A stretch of DNA of 37,464 nt, from NCBI GenBank assembly GCA_031256955.1, contig JAIRPP010000017.1, positions 1 to 37,464 of the forward strand, read 5' to 3'. The notes under the pieces were generated by a model. The model did not search any database. It was not told where the DNA came from and saw only the letters and a program-made list of their open reading frames with translations. This stretch comes from Candidatus Methanoplasma sp. (GTDB lineage: Archaea; Thermoplasmatota; Thermoplasmata; Methanomassiliicoccales; Methanomethylophilaceae). Each line of letters begins with the position of its first letter. Position 1 is the first letter of the stretch. This document shows, piece after piece, positions 1-8,639 of the stretch. The position numbers and the translations under genes are program-made.

Positions 1-248
1 GCGAGGAGCTCGGGGCCGAGGACCTCCATCGCCGCCTTCATGCCCTGGGCGGCGCTCAGGACGTGGGGCAGGAACAGCTTGCCCCTCTCGAAGAGCACGC
101 CGACCTCGGTCATGCCCTCCCCGAGGGCGTCGATTATCTGGTTCGCGGGCATGCCCGCTTTCCTGGCTTTGTCTACGGCCTCCTGGATGCCGGGCACCTT
201 GTATGCCACCATGGCGTCCCTGAGGGCCTTCTTCTCAACATCTGTCAT
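1..248 (-). CDS. mtmC: Methylamine-type corrinoid protein, N-terminal part (cut by window edge)
   Basis: The first 82 codons of a B12-binding methyltransferase corrinoid protein are visible; the gene runs off the left edge. The residues form the four-helix B12-binding cap domain, with the family motifs GEGMTEVGVLFERGKLFLPHVL and GPELL near the end. In methylotrophic methanogens such proteins carry a methyl group on cobalt from a substrate methyltransferase (MtmB, MtbB or MttB) to MtbA and then coenzyme M. The FERGKLFLPHVL stretch is closest in my memory to monomethylamine MtmC, but MtbC or MttC cannot be excluded. The ATG at 248 is preceded by AAGGAGG (257-263) eight bases upstream and by an AT-rich promoter region. 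The partner methyltransferase, usually encoded next to it with an in-frame amber (pyrrolysine) codon, would lie outside this window. Confidence 0.8.
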   Translation of the reverse strand, partial: MTDVEKKALRDAMVAYKVPGIQEAVDKARKAGMPANQIIDALGEGMTEVGVLFERGKLFLPHVLSAAQGMKAAMEVLGPELL

Positions 249-278
249 AGTTTCTTCCTCCTTAAGAAGTTTTGAGTT

Positions 279-326
279 TTAAAAAGAGATTACAAAAATT
301 CAAACAAGTATAACCGTATAAATAAT
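279..326 (-). promoter_or_regulatory. Promoter region of the corrinoid protein gene
   Basis: On the minus strand TATTTATA-like boxes sit at 317-325, about 70 bases before the ATG at 248, and a TTTTTAAAAC stretch at 277-286, about 33 bases before it. A second copy of the motif (tataaata) lies at 360-367. The whole 250-400 interval is strikingly AT-rich in a GC-rich window, which fits a strong, regulated promoter with a leader containing a perfect Shine-Dalgarno sequence. Which box is used cannot be decided from sequence. Confidence 0.55.
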
Positions 327-392
327 TTTCTATGTTATCGCCTGGTTCTCAAACCATAGTATAAATAGATTTCTACAGAGACATGCGTACAG

Positions 393-416
393 CTAAAATA
401 TGCCGCCGAGCGGCGG
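393..416 (-). terminator. Hairpin with T-rich tail behind the 186-residue hypothetical gene
   Basis: CCGCC-gagc-GGCGG (about 403-416) followed on the minus strand by ATATTTTAG lies about 25 bases past the stop of the gene ending at 440. It looks like an intrinsic-type terminator. An 11-base C run (425-435) separates it from the stop codon. Confidence 0.45.
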
Positions 417-439
417 TTTCCGCTCCCCCCCCCCCGAAT

Positions 440-1000
440 TCAAAGGAGATCGAATGCGAGTATCGCGGTCGCTATGCCCGGGTCGCTCGGGTTCACCCCT
501 AGCGCCCTCCTGAGGGCGACGTCCGTGGTGGTGGCGGGATAGAGCAGCACGGGCGACCCCGCCCCGTCCTCCTCGCCGATCACGGTCACGCTCTGCGGGA
601 GCATGACTATCTTGAGGTCGTCCGACGTGGCCAGGCTGGGGAACATGACGAAGTCGTCGCACAGCCAGATCGCGTCCGGGTCGTCCTTGAAGTCCCCCAT
701 CATGCCCTCGGGGACGTCGTGCCCCACGCGGTTGCCGTTCCCGTCCTCCATTACCATGACGTGGTCCTCCGGCTTCTCGAAGGAGTAGTCGCAGAACACG
801 CATAGGAACGTGTCCCTCTTGAGGCACTCCGCCAGGGCCCTGTTGTCCATGGGCATCCCTATCGAGGTGTCCACGCCCGCCTCCTCGCTCAATATCTCGT
901 CCAAGACCTCCCCTTCCAGCCTCTCGACTTTGAACACGCCCCCCGCGCACTGCAGCTTCTCTATAATAGCTTCCAGAGACACGCCTCTGGATCCGACCAT
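440..1000 (-). CDS. Hypothetical acidic protein, 186 residues
   Basis: I do not recognise this protein. It is acidic, has no signal peptide or obvious membrane segment, and contains one CxxC-like pair in the stretch FLCVFCDYSFEKPEDHV followed by DGNGN. The reading frame is open further upstream, but the extension is arginine- and proline-rich low-complexity sequence typical of non-coding frames in GC-rich DNA. I therefore start at the ATG at 1000, which has AT-rich elements (ttatagat, 1017-1024) about 21 bases upstream and would be leaderless or nearly so. It is transcribed towards the corrinoid protein gene, from which it is separated by an AT-rich promoter region and a hairpin, so co-transcription is unlikely. 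Confidence 0.65.
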   Translation of the reverse strand: MVGSRGVSLEAIIEKLQCAGGVFKVERLEGEVLDEILSEEAGVDTSIGMPMDNRALAECLKRDTFLCVFCDYSFEKPEDHVMVMEDGNGNRVGHDVPEGMMGDFKDDPDAIWLCDDFVMFPSLATSDDLKIVMLPQSVTVIGEEDGAGSPVLLYPATTTDVALRRALGVNPSDPGIATAILAFDLL

Positions 1001-1130
1001 GCGGATATATATGTTGTTATAGATCCGGGGCGGCGCCGGATGCGCGCGGACGGATGCGCCCAGACTCCCCCGGAGAGCCTCGCGGCCTGAGAAGCTGGGG
1101 CGCCTGCCGAGGCCGGGCGGGGCCTGCATA

Positions 1131-1140
1131 TTTTTTATCC
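1131..1140 (+). promoter_or_regulatory. TATA box of the 36-residue membrane peptide
   Basis: TTTTTTATCC is centred 26 bases before the ATG at 1162, the spacing expected for a leaderless archaeal transcript. This supports the small reading frame as a real gene. Confidence 0.5.
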
Positions 1141-1161
1141 TTTGACGCCCTGACCGCCAGC

Positions 1162-1272
1162 ATGGCAGACATCCAAAGAAAGACCGCCGAGCACAAAGCC
1201 GTGAACGCGTTCCCCGCGATAGCGTTCGTCATAGTGGCCGCCCTGGCCGCCGCCGTCTGGCTCTGGTACTGA
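1162..1272 (+). CDS. Small single-span membrane protein, 36 residues
   Basis: The peptide begins MADIQRKTAEHKAVNAFP and continues with about 18 hydrophobic residues ending AVWLWY, giving a charged N-terminal segment and one C-terminal membrane helix. A longer open frame exists upstream, but its content is low-complexity and a TATA-like box sits exactly 26 bases before this ATG. Small tail-anchored peptides of this shape can be regulatory or complex subunits; no function can be assigned. The gene converges on the Sel1-repeat gene and its stop codon lies inside a hairpin shared with that gene's stop codon. Confidence 0.5.
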   Translation: MADIQRKTAEHKAVNAFPAIAFVIVAALAAAVWLWY

Positions 1273-1291
1273 GGGGGGAGCCCCCCCTCAG
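1269..1291. terminator. Shared hairpin between convergent genes
   Basis: CTGAGGGGGG-agc-CCCCCCTCAG is a perfect 10-bp stem with a three-base loop. It contains the TGA of the plus-strand peptide (1270-1272) and the TGA of the minus-strand Sel1 gene (1288-1290), so it may shape the 3' end of both transcripts. No T-run follows on either strand. Confidence 0.5.
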
Positions 1292-3096
1292 GCCTTGTTT
1301 ATCCTCAGGCGCAGGAGGGCCTTCTTGGATTCAGTGTGGCCCGCCGCCGCGCCCTTGTTGTACCACTTCTTGGCTTCGGAGAGGTTCTGGTCCACGCCGA
1401 TCCCCTCCTCCAGGCACCTGGCGACGATGTACATGGACTCCTGGTCCCCGTTCTCCGCCGAGAACATCCTGGACTCGAAGGGGGTCCTCGGGACGGAGGC
1501 CATCTTGGCCCCTGTGAACTTCTCCACCATCTTCCTGGACTCGACGTGCCCCTGCTCCGCGGACCTGGTGTACCACGTCAGCGCCCTCTTCTCGTCCTGC
1601 TTGGTCCCCACCCCGTTTCCGTAGCAGTAGCCCAGCCAGTACTGGCAGATGACGTTGCCGCCCTCCGCGCCCCTCTTGAACCATTCGAACGCCTTCTTGT
1701 CGTTCCTGTCCGTGCCGTTGCCCTCGAGGTGGCACATGCCCACGAACAGCTGCGACTTGACGTACCCCTTGTCCCCCAGCGCGGTGTGGAGCTCCAGGGC
1801 CTTGCGGGGGTCCTTCTTGACGCCCCTGCCCTTGGCGTAGCCCTCGGCCAGGATGTACTGCGACTTCATGAACCCGTCCTCCGCGGCGCGGGAGCACCAC
1901 TCTATGCCCTTCTTCTCGTCGACGGGCACCCCGTCGCCGGAGAGGAGCGCGCTGCCGATCATGTGGCAGGCGAGGGTGTGGCCGTGGCTCGCCGCCCTCT
2001 CGTAATACTGCGCCGCCTTCTTGGCGTTCTTGCGGAACAGCAGGCCCTTGGCGTAGTTCTCCGCGGTGACGAACTCCGAGTACGGGTCGCCCAGGTCCGC
2101 GGCCTTCTTGAACCACTCCGCCGCGAGGCTCTCGTCCTTGCGGACCTGCGTCCCCTTGGAGTAGAGCTGCCCCAGCATGACCATGGCGTCGGTCTGCCCC
2201 CTGAACGCGGCGTCGTCCAGCAGCTTCAGCCCCTTCTGCTTGTCCCTGTCCACGCCGACCCCGCCCAGGTAGCACCTGGCGAGCCCGAACACGGCGTCGG
2301 CGCTGCCCATGCGCTCGGCGACGGTGTACCAGCTGTTGGCGAAGACCGCGTCCCTCCCGACGCCCACGCCGTCCATGTAGCACCTGCCCAGGTTGTACTG
2401 CCCGAGGGGCGACCCGGAATCCGCCAGCCCGCTGTATATCCCGAACGCCTTCGGCTGGTCCCTCTGGACCCCCGTCCCCGCCTCGTAGCACTTCGCGAGG
2501 GCGCAGCCCGCCTCGTCCGACCCGGACGCGAACGCCTTCTCCAGGAGGGCTATGCCCGCCGGCCTGTCCCTCTCCGTCCCCGTGCCGTGTATCAGGCAGA
2601 GGGCCTTGGAGCACATGCCGTCGACGTTGCCCATGTCCGCGGAGCGGCTGAACGCGTCGAACGCCTTGGCCGGGTCGAACTGGGTCCCTATCCCGAGGTT
2701 GTACAGCATCCCCAGGGTGTGCAGGTCCGCCGCGGACCCGCCCTCCGCCCGGCGCAGGCTGTCCCTGAACAGCTCGTCGTCGCTGGGGACCTCTGAATGC
2801 TCGAAGGTCTTCTCGAGGGCCGCTTTCGCGTACGCGTCTCCCTTCAGCGCCGCCTTCGCGTACCATCTGACGGATTCCGCGTGATCCCTGTCGACCGCGA
2901 TGCCGTCGGCATAGCAGCGCCCGACTGCGTATTCGGACGCCGTGTGCCCAAGCTCCGCCGCCTTCAGGTACCACCTGAAGGCCTCCTTCTCATTCGCTTC
3001 GACAGACTCCCCCATGGCATACGCCTGCCCCAGCGCGAAACATGCGCTCGGGCATCCCGCGTCCGCCTTAGCCATCAAATCCTCCGAGACGACCAT
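1288..3096 (-). CDS. Sel1-like repeat protein, 602 residues
   Basis: The whole protein is built of roughly fifteen Sel1-like (TPR-type) repeats of about 36 residues with the recurring pattern A-x-x-x-L-G-x-x-Y-x-x-G-x-G-V-x-x-D-x-x-K-A-x-x-W-Y-x-K-A-A, for example GDPYSEFVTAENYAKG and GNVICQYWLGYCYGNG. Such solenoids act as protein-interaction scaffolds. There is no signal peptide or membrane helix, so a cytoplasmic location is likely. The ATG at 3096 is used because an AT-rich box (gataatattaac, 3116-3127) is centred 25 bases upstream, fitting a leaderless message. It is divergent from leucyl-tRNA synthetase. Sel1 proteins are common in bacterial pathogens and host-associated organisms; the partner here is unknown. 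Confidence 0.9.
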   Translation of the reverse strand: MVVSEDLMAKADAGCPSACFALGQAYAMGESVEANEKEAFRWYLKAAELGHTASEYAVGRCYADGIAVDRDHAESVRWYAKAALKGDAYAKAALEKTFEHSEVPSDDELFRDSLRRAEGGSAADLHTLGMLYNLGIGTQFDPAKAFDAFSRSADMGNVDGMCSKALCLIHGTGTERDRPAGIALLEKAFASGSDEAGCALAKCYEAGTGVQRDQPKAFGIYSGLADSGSPLGQYNLGRCYMDGVGVGRDAVFANSWYTVAERMGSADAVFGLARCYLGGVGVDRDKQKGLKLLDDAAFRGQTDAMVMLGQLYSKGTQVRKDESLAAEWFKKAADLGDPYSEFVTAENYAKGLLFRKNAKKAAQYYERAASHGHTLACHMIGSALLSGDGVPVDEKKGIEWCSRAAEDGFMKSQYILAEGYAKGRGVKKDPRKALELHTALGDKGYVKSQLFVGMCHLEGNGTDRNDKKAFEWFKRGAEGGNVICQYWLGYCYGNGVGTKQDEKRALTWYTRSAEQGHVESRKMVEKFTGAKMASVPRTPFESRMFSAENGDQESMYIVARCLEEGIGVDQNLSEAKKWYNKGAAAGHTESKKALLRLRINKA

Positions 3097-3115
3097 ACCG
3101 CCCTCTATCGAACGT

Positions 3116-3127
3116 GATAATATTAAC
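3116..3127 (-). promoter_or_regulatory. TATA box of the Sel1-repeat gene
   Basis: GTTAATATTATC on the minus strand is centred 25 bases before the ATG at 3096, the spacing of a leaderless archaeal transcript. Confidence 0.5.
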
Positions 3128-3228
3128 CGTTTGCTTCCCGGAGCCCCTGAAAGCCGCGTTCCGGCGCGCCCGGGGGCCCCGGGAGGCTCTTACGGGCGCG
3201 CCCCGCGCCCCGCGCGGGAGAATGAAGA

Positions 3229-3235
3229 TTTATAC
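3229..3235 (+). promoter_or_regulatory. TATA box of leucyl-tRNA synthetase
   Basis: TTTATAC lies about 37 bases before the ATG at 3269, predicting transcription from about 3257 and a leader of about 12 bases. This argues against the upstream ATG at 3248 as start. Confidence 0.5.
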
Positions 3236-3268
3236 CTGTCCCGCCTCATGAGGCGTGCTGGTGGCCTG

Positions 3269-6124
3269 ATGGTTCGCGATTACGAGGGCATGGAGAGGAG
3301 ATGGCAGTCGAAATGGGAGGAGCGCGGCCTCGGCCGCGCCGACAGGGACGAAGGCAGGCCCAAGTTCATGATCATCTTCGCCTACCCGGGGGTCACCGGG
3401 TTCCTCCACGTCGGCCATCTCAGGGGGTACACCTACGCCGACGCCATAGGCAGGTACAAGCGGATGGAGGGGTTCAACGTCATGTTCCCCGTGGGCACGC
3501 ACGCCACGGGCAACGGCGCGATCAGCCTGGCCGCCCGCGTCTCCAGGGGGGACGAGGGCTTCATAGACTATCTGGTCAGGAACGGGTGCCCCGAGGACAG
3601 GCTGGGCGAGCTGAAGGACCCCGCCGGCGCGGTGGAGTTCTTCAACTCCGTGTACGTGGAGGACTATTGGAAGAGGTTCGGGTTCCTGGCGGACTGGAGG
3701 AGGTTCACCAGCACGGTGCGCCCGGACTACGGCAAGTTCATACAGTGGCAGTTCAGGAAGCTCTCCGAGGCCGGGCTCCTGATCCAGAAGCCCTATTTCT
3801 CCGCCGTGTGCCCCCATTGCGGGCCCGTCGCGGTGGACGCGTCCGAGACGGACATCTCCAAGGGGGGCGGGGCGGAGACGCAGGAGTACACCCTGCTCAA
3901 GTTCAAGCGCGGGGGGGAGTTCCTTGTGGCCGCCACGCTCAGGCCCGAGACCGTGTACGGGCAGGTCTGCTTCTGGGTGAACCCGGACGTGACCTATTCA
4001 AAGATCAAAAAGGGCGGAGAGGTGTGGATAGTGTCCCCGGAGGCCGAGCGGAAGCTCATGCTGCAGAAGGACGGCGTCGAGCGCGTCGGGCAGATACCGG
4101 GGCGCGACATGGTCGGCTGGATGTGCGAGGCGCCCATGATCCGCCGCGAGATCCCCGTGCTCCCGGCGGCGTTCTGCGACCCCGACGTGGGGACCGGGCT
4201 GGTCACGTCCGTCCCGTCGGACGCCCCGGACGACTGGATGTCGCTGGCGGCGGCCAAGGCGGGGGCGGCGGACTCGTACGGGCTGCCGCAGGAGCTGCTG
4301 GACTCGATCGTCCCGATACCCATAATATCCATCGAGGGGTACGGGGAGTTCCCCGCGAGGGACGCCGTGGAGCGCATGGGGATAACGGGTCCGGGCGACC
4401 CCCGCCTCGACGAGGCGAAGAAGCAGGTCTACAAGGACGGCTACCACATGGGCAGGATGAGGGAGACCTGCGGGCCGTTCTCAGGCATGAGGGTGGAGGA
4501 GGCCAAGGACAAGATGCGCCAGGCCATGATCGATTCTGGCGAGGCGGAGCTGTTCTACGACCTCACAGAGGAGGTCGTGTGCAGGTGCGGGGAGAGGGTC
4601 TTCATAAAAAGGATCGACGACCAGTGGTTCGTGGACTACGGGAACGCGGAGCTCACCGAAAGGACGCGGGAGCACAGCCGCTCCATGGACATAATGCCCC
4701 CGGAGTACCGCGAGAACGTCCGCGGGGTGCTGGGTTGGTTCCGCGAGAGGGCGTGCGTCAGGCAGGGCAACTGGCTCGGCACCAGGTTCCCGTTCGACGA
4801 GAAGTGGATCATAGAGGCCATATCCGATTCCACGCTGTACCCCCTATACTACATAATATCGATATACGCCAACGACGGCAGGATCTCCCCCGAGAACATG
4901 GGCGAGGAGTTCTTCGACTACGTCGTCCTGAGCCGCGGGACCCTCGCCGAGGCGGCGGCCGCCACCGGCGCGGACGCGGGCGTCCTGGAGGACGTGAGGC
5001 GGGACGTGGGGTACTGGTACCCGCTCGACGTGAACCTGGGCGGGAAGGAGCACATGACCGTGCACTTCCCCGTGTTCCTGTTCAACCACCGCGCCATCCT
5101 GCCGGACTCCATGCAGCCCCGCGGGATACTGGTGAACTGGTACGTCACGGGCAAGAAGGACAAGATATCCAAGTCCAAGGGCGGGGCGCAGCCCATACGC
5201 GGCGCCGTGAGGGAGTACGGCGCGGACGGCATGCGCCTGTACTACGCGCACGTTGCGTCCATGTTCGTCGACGTGGAATGGAGCGGGGAGGCGGTGGAGA
5301 TGTACGGGCAGAGGCTCGAGCGCGTCATGTCCACGATAGAGGAGGCGCTCTCCGCGGACCGCGAGAGCCCCGAGGGGCTGGACAGGTGGCTGGCGTCCGC
5401 GTTCGCATCCCGCCTGGAGGGGTTCAGGAAGGCCATGGACAGGTACGACCTGCGCCAAGCCTCCACGATCGCGTATTTCGAGATGCTCAACGACATGCGG
5501 TGGTACCTGCGCAGGGGCGGGGGGAGCCGCGCCGCCGCGAGGGACGCGGCCAGGACGTGGATCCTCTGCATGGCGCCGGTGACGCCGCACTCCGCGGAGG
5601 AGCTGTGGGCCGCGGCGGGGTTCGAGGGGCTCGCCTCCGAATCCAGGCTCCCCCCCGCGGGGGAGAGGGACGGGGCGGCCGAGTACGGGGAGGAGCTCCT
5701 CAAGGGGCTCATATCCGACGTGGCCCAGATCAGGAAGGTGGCGGGATCGGGCGCCGGGAGGATAATCGTCTATACGGCCCCCTCGTGGAAGAGGGAGGTC
5801 CTCCGGATAGCCGCCGGGATGGGGTCGGTGGACATCCCGTCCCTGACCAAGGCGTGCATGGCGGACGAGGGCCTCAGGCGGAACGGGAAGGCCGTGTCCG
5901 AGTTCGTGAAGAAGGTCGCCCCGGAGATATCCCGGTCCGTGATCGACGCCGGGGCCGCGTCGTCCCTGGACGAGGCGGCGCTCCTCAGGTCGGCGGCGGG
6001 GTTCCTGTCCGCCGAGCTCGGGGCGGAGGTGACGGTGCTGTCCGCGGACGGCCCCGATCTGTACGACCCCGCCGGGAAGTCCAGGGCCGCGTCCCCCGGC
6101 AGGCCCGCCATCCTGCTGGAGTGA
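3269..6124 (+). CDS. leuS: Leucyl-tRNA synthetase, archaeal type
   Basis: This class Ia aminoacyl-tRNA synthetase charges tRNA-Leu in the cytoplasm. The HIGH signature appears as HVGH at residues 47-50 in the context YPGVTGFLHVGHLRG, and the KMSKS loop as KISKS at 632-636. A CPHCG zinc-type knuckle and the editing (CP1) domain lie between them, and an anticodon-binding helical domain follows. The length of 951 residues is normal for the archaeal/eukaryotic LeuRS branch. The chosen ATG (MVRDYEGMERRWQ) fits the family N-terminus and the TATA position; a second ATG 21 bases upstream is less likely. The gene ends exactly where the convergent ubiX ends: TGA and TCA form TGATCA with no spacer. Confidence 0.97.
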   Translation: MVRDYEGMERRWQSKWEERGLGRADRDEGRPKFMIIFAYPGVTGFLHVGHLRGYTYADAIGRYKRMEGFNVMFPVGTHATGNGAISLAARVSRGDEGFIDYLVRNGCPEDRLGELKDPAGAVEFFNSVYVEDYWKRFGFLADWRRFTSTVRPDYGKFIQWQFRKLSEAGLLIQKPYFSAVCPHCGPVAVDASETDISKGGGAETQEYTLLKFKRGGEFLVAATLRPETVYGQVCFWVNPDVTYSKIKKGGEVWIVSPEAERKLMLQKDGVERVGQIPGRDMVGWMCEAPMIRREIPVLPAAFCDPDVGTGLVTSVPSDAPDDWMSLAAAKAGAADSYGLPQELLDSIVPIPIISIEGYGEFPARDAVERMGITGPGDPRLDEAKKQVYKDGYHMGRMRETCGPFSGMRVEEAKDKMRQAMIDSGEAELFYDLTEEVVCRCGERVFIKRIDDQWFVDYGNAELTERTREHSRSMDIMPPEYRENVRGVLGWFRERACVRQGNWLGTRFPFDEKWIIEAISDSTLYPLYYIISIYANDGRISPENMGEEFFDYVVLSRGTLAEAAAATGADAGVLEDVRRDVGYWYPLDVNLGGKEHMTVHFPVFLFNHRAILPDSMQPRGILVNWYVTGKKDKISKSKGGAQPIRGAVREYGADGMRLYYAHVASMFVDVEWSGEAVEMYGQRLERVMSTIEEALSADRESPEGLDRWLASAFASRLEGFRKAMDRYDLRQASTIAYFEMLNDMRWYLRRGGGSRAAARDAARTWILCMAPVTPHSAEELWAAAGFEGLASESRLPPAGERDGAAEYGEELLKGLISDVAQIRKVAGSGAGRIIVYTAPSWKREVLRIAAGMGSVDIPSLTKACMADEGLRRNGKAVSEFVKKVAPEISRSVIDAGAASSLDEAALLRSAAGFLSAELGAEVTVLSADGPDLYDPAGKSRAASPGRPAILLE

Positions 6125-6667
6125 TCAGCCCCATCTCTCGAAGAGGGAGTGGGGGACCCCGGCGGCGTCCAGGCACTTGCCCACGACGAAGTCCACCAGG
6201 TCCCCCGCGCTCTGCGGGCCGTGGTAGAAGCCGGGGTTCGCGTCCGCGATCACCGCGCCGCAGCGCGCCAGCCTCAGCTCGTTCTCCAGCATTATGGCGC
6301 TCTTCGGGGTCTCGCGGGGAACCAGGACCAGCCTCATGCCCTCCTTGAGGCACACCGAGGCCGCCCTGGATATCAGCGTGTCCGCTATGCCGTGCGAGAA
6401 CTTCGCCAGGGACGACTCGCTGCATGGCGCGACGAACATCCCGTCGTGCCTGAACGACCCCGACGAGATCGGGGCGAACAGGTCCGAGTCCGAGAAGGCC
6501 TCGTCGGCCAGCGCCTCCACCTCGGCGACGGACCTGCCCGTCTCGTGGCGGAGCACCGCCTTGGCGGTCTCCGACATCACCAGCATCTTCTCCCCGGGGA
6601 GCGCCTCCAGCAGCCTGACGCCGTATGCGCTCCCGGAGGCTCCAGTCATGGCGACCACGTGGCGCAA
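6125..6667 (-). CDS. ubiX: Flavin prenyltransferase UbiX (PAD1 family), TTG start
   Basis: UbiX attaches a dimethylallyl unit to FMN to make prenylated FMN, the cofactor of UbiD-type decarboxylases. The N-terminal FMN-binding strand-loop reads VVAMTGASGSAYGVRLLEAL and the C-terminal half has the conserved RETPKS and the HGPQS-type stretch ANPGFYHGPQS. At 180 residues it has the usual length. The start is TTG at 6667: this codon restores the first beta-strand of the family and has GGTGAT immediately upstream, overlapping the stop of the aCPSF1 gene four bases away. An internal ATG at 6649 would remove the strand. No UbiD gene is in the window. It is last in a psmB - aCPSF1 - ubiX series. Confidence 0.93.
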   Translation of the reverse strand: MRHVVAMTGASGSAYGVRLLEALPGEKMLVMSETAKAVLRHETGRSVAEVEALADEAFSDSDLFAPISSGSFRHDGMFVAPCSESSLAKFSHGIADTLISRAASVCLKEGMRLVLVPRETPKSAIMLENELRLARCGAVIADANPGFYHGPQSAGDLVDFVVGKCLDAAGVPHSLFERWG

Positions 6668-6671
6668 CTCA

Positions 6672-8576
6672 TCACCTGAGCCTTATGGTCTCTAGGTTCT
6701 GCGGCGCCTTGGTCTCTATGTTGTACTTCTTGTATATGGACGAGGCGAGGTCCGTGCACTTGCGGTCCTCCCCGTGCCCGATGACTATCCTGTCGGGCCT
6801 GGGCTCCAGCGACTTGATGTAGTTCATCAGCTGCTTCCTGTCCGAATGCCCGGAGAACCCGTCCACCGTGACGCGGTTGAGCTTTATCTCCAGGTCTATG
6901 GTCTTGCCCCTGTGGTTGAGGGATATCTCGGAGCGGCCCCTCTGTATGGTGCGCCCGATGCTGCCCTCGGACTGGTACCCGACGAACAGCAGCGAGTTCT
7001 TGGGGTCGTCGGCCCACTCCCTGAAGTACTCCAGCACGGGCCCGCCGGACATCATGCCGCTGGTGGCCAGCACTATGCACGCGTCCGGGGAGTGGCATAT
7101 CTCCTCCCTCATGGCCGCGGTCTCCACGCGCTTGAATATGGGCGACAGGAAGGGGTTCTCGTTCTGCTGGAAGATCTGCGTCCTCAGCTGGCTGTTCATG
7201 TACTCCGGGTACGCCGTGTGTATCGCCGTCGCCTCCCAGATCATGCCGTCCAGGTAGACGGGCATCTTCGGGAGCTTGCCGGTGCGCATGAGCTCCTCCA
7301 GGACCAGCATGACCTCCTGCGACCTTCCCACCGCGAACACGGGTATCAGGACCTTCCCCCCCAGCTCCGCCGCCTGCGAGAGTATGTTCTTCATCTCCTC
7401 GGACGCGTCCACCCTGGACGGCTGGACGTCGTTGTGCCCGCCGTACGTGGACTCTATGACGAGGGTCTCCAGCCTGGGGAACCTGTTGTTGGCGGGGTTG
7501 AACAGCCAGGTCTTCTCGTACTTGGTGTCCCCCGAGAAGGCGACGTTGTGGAGCCCGTCCCCCACGTGGAAGTGGGCTATCGCCGACCCCAGTATGTGGC
7601 CCGCGTTGTGGAACGTCAGCCTGACGTCGGGGGATATGTCCGTGGTCTCGTTGTATTTGAGCGGTATGGTGTGGAGTATCTCCTTCCTCACGTGCTGCGC
7701 CTCGTACAGGATCTTCTTGGCCTCCCCGTACCCCAGCTTTATGTTGTCCAGCTGGAGCAGGGCCATGAGGTCCCTGGTGGGCGGGGTGCAGTACACCGGC
7801 CCCTCGTACCCGTACTTGAACAGCGCGGGCAGGGTGCCGCAGTGGTCCAGGTGGGCGTGCGTTATCACGACCGCGTCGATGTCCTTCAGCGGCTGAGCCT
7901 CCGGCACCCCGAAGTACGGGGTCGCGTCGCTCCCGGGGTCGAGCCCGCAGTCTATGAGTATCTTGCTCTCCCTGGTGGTCAGCAGGGAGGCGGACCTCCC
8001 GACCTGCCTGAACCCGCCGAGGGTGGTCAGGCGCACCCACTGCTCCCCGTCCAGCGTCTGCCGGATGAGGTTCCGCGCGACCTGCTTGAGCATGGCGCGC
8101 CTCTCGTCGTGGTTGGCCCTGATGTAACCCCTGACGTCCGAGACCGTCTTGGAGGGTATGGGCGGGGCGCGTATGACCTTCACGTTCCATCCGGACTCCT
8201 TCTTTATCTCGGACAGGAGCTGGCCCTCCTTCCCGACGACCTCGCTGGGGTTCACGGCCTCTATGAGCGCCTCCCCGGTGTCGTCTATGAAGTTGATGTC
8301 GTACACGGCGGCGGACTTCGGGATCATCGCCAGGATCTTGTCCTTGACTTTGTCGGGGTCCTCCAGGCCGGACGGGTCCGGCCTTATGTCCACCCTCCTC
8401 CTGAGCTTCTGGGCGAGCGTCCTGGGCAGGGAGTCGTTGCCGGAGAACTCGTCGTACTCCGGGGTGTATATCACGATCACCGGCCCCTCGAACTCTATCG
8501 AGGATATCTTCATGTTCTCAGGGACGGCGCTCCTGACTTCCTCCCTTAGGCTCTCGAATAATTTGTCTGGGTTCAT
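6672..8576 (-). CDS. aCPSF1 / FttA: archaeal beta-CASP ribonuclease and transcription termination factor
   Basis: The protein belongs to the archaeal CPSF1 group: an N-terminal pair of KH-like RNA-binding domains (about residues 1-145), then a metallo-beta-lactamase domain with the zinc motif HAHLDH at 240-245, an inserted beta-CASP domain, and C-terminal motifs GFSGHSD and GHGED. Members cleave RNA with 5'-exonuclease and endonuclease activity and terminate transcription at U-rich sites. The length of 634 residues is typical. I start at ATG 8576 (MNPDKLFESL), as the family does; an ATG seven codons upstream is possible. It follows psmB by 63 bases in the same direction; this neighbourhood recurs in euryarchaea. 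The downstream ubiX start lies 4 bases beyond its stop. Confidence 0.95.
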   Translation of the reverse strand: MNPDKLFESLREEVRSAVPENMKISSIEFEGPVIVIYTPEYDEFSGNDSLPRTLAQKLRRRVDIRPDPSGLEDPDKVKDKILAMIPKSAAVYDINFIDDTGEALIEAVNPSEVVGKEGQLLSEIKKESGWNVKVIRAPPIPSKTVSDVRGYIRANHDERRAMLKQVARNLIRQTLDGEQWVRLTTLGGFRQVGRSASLLTTRESKILIDCGLDPGSDATPYFGVPEAQPLKDIDAVVITHAHLDHCGTLPALFKYGYEGPVYCTPPTRDLMALLQLDNIKLGYGEAKKILYEAQHVRKEILHTIPLKYNETTDISPDVRLTFHNAGHILGSAIAHFHVGDGLHNVAFSGDTKYEKTWLFNPANNRFPRLETLVIESTYGGHNDVQPSRVDASEEMKNILSQAAELGGKVLIPVFAVGRSQEVMLVLEELMRTGKLPKMPVYLDGMIWEATAIHTAYPEYMNSQLRTQIFQQNENPFLSPIFKRVETAAMREEICHSPDACIVLATSGMMSGGPVLEYFREWADDPKNSLLFVGYQSEGSIGRTIQRGRSEISLNHRGKTIDLEIKLNRVTVDGFSGHSDRKQLMNYIKSLEPRPDRIVIGHGEDRKCTDLASSIYKKYNIETKAPQNLETIRLR

Positions 8577-8639
8577 GTGAAGTCCTGCTTGAATCATGAA
8601 TTATGGTGTTTTAAGGCGTTTAGAGGCGCGGCCGGGGCT

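Noticed and set aside
425-435. 11-base C run as a phase-variable tract
   Set aside because: It lies past the stop codon of the minus-strand gene (stop at 440-442), so slippage would not change a protein; assembly error is also possible.
1331-2974. Long arginine/glycine-rich frames inside the Sel1 gene and similar frames within leuS, nrdJ, valS and tadA
   Set aside because: They are shadow frames caused by high GC at codon third positions; composition is low-complexity and no family pattern appears.
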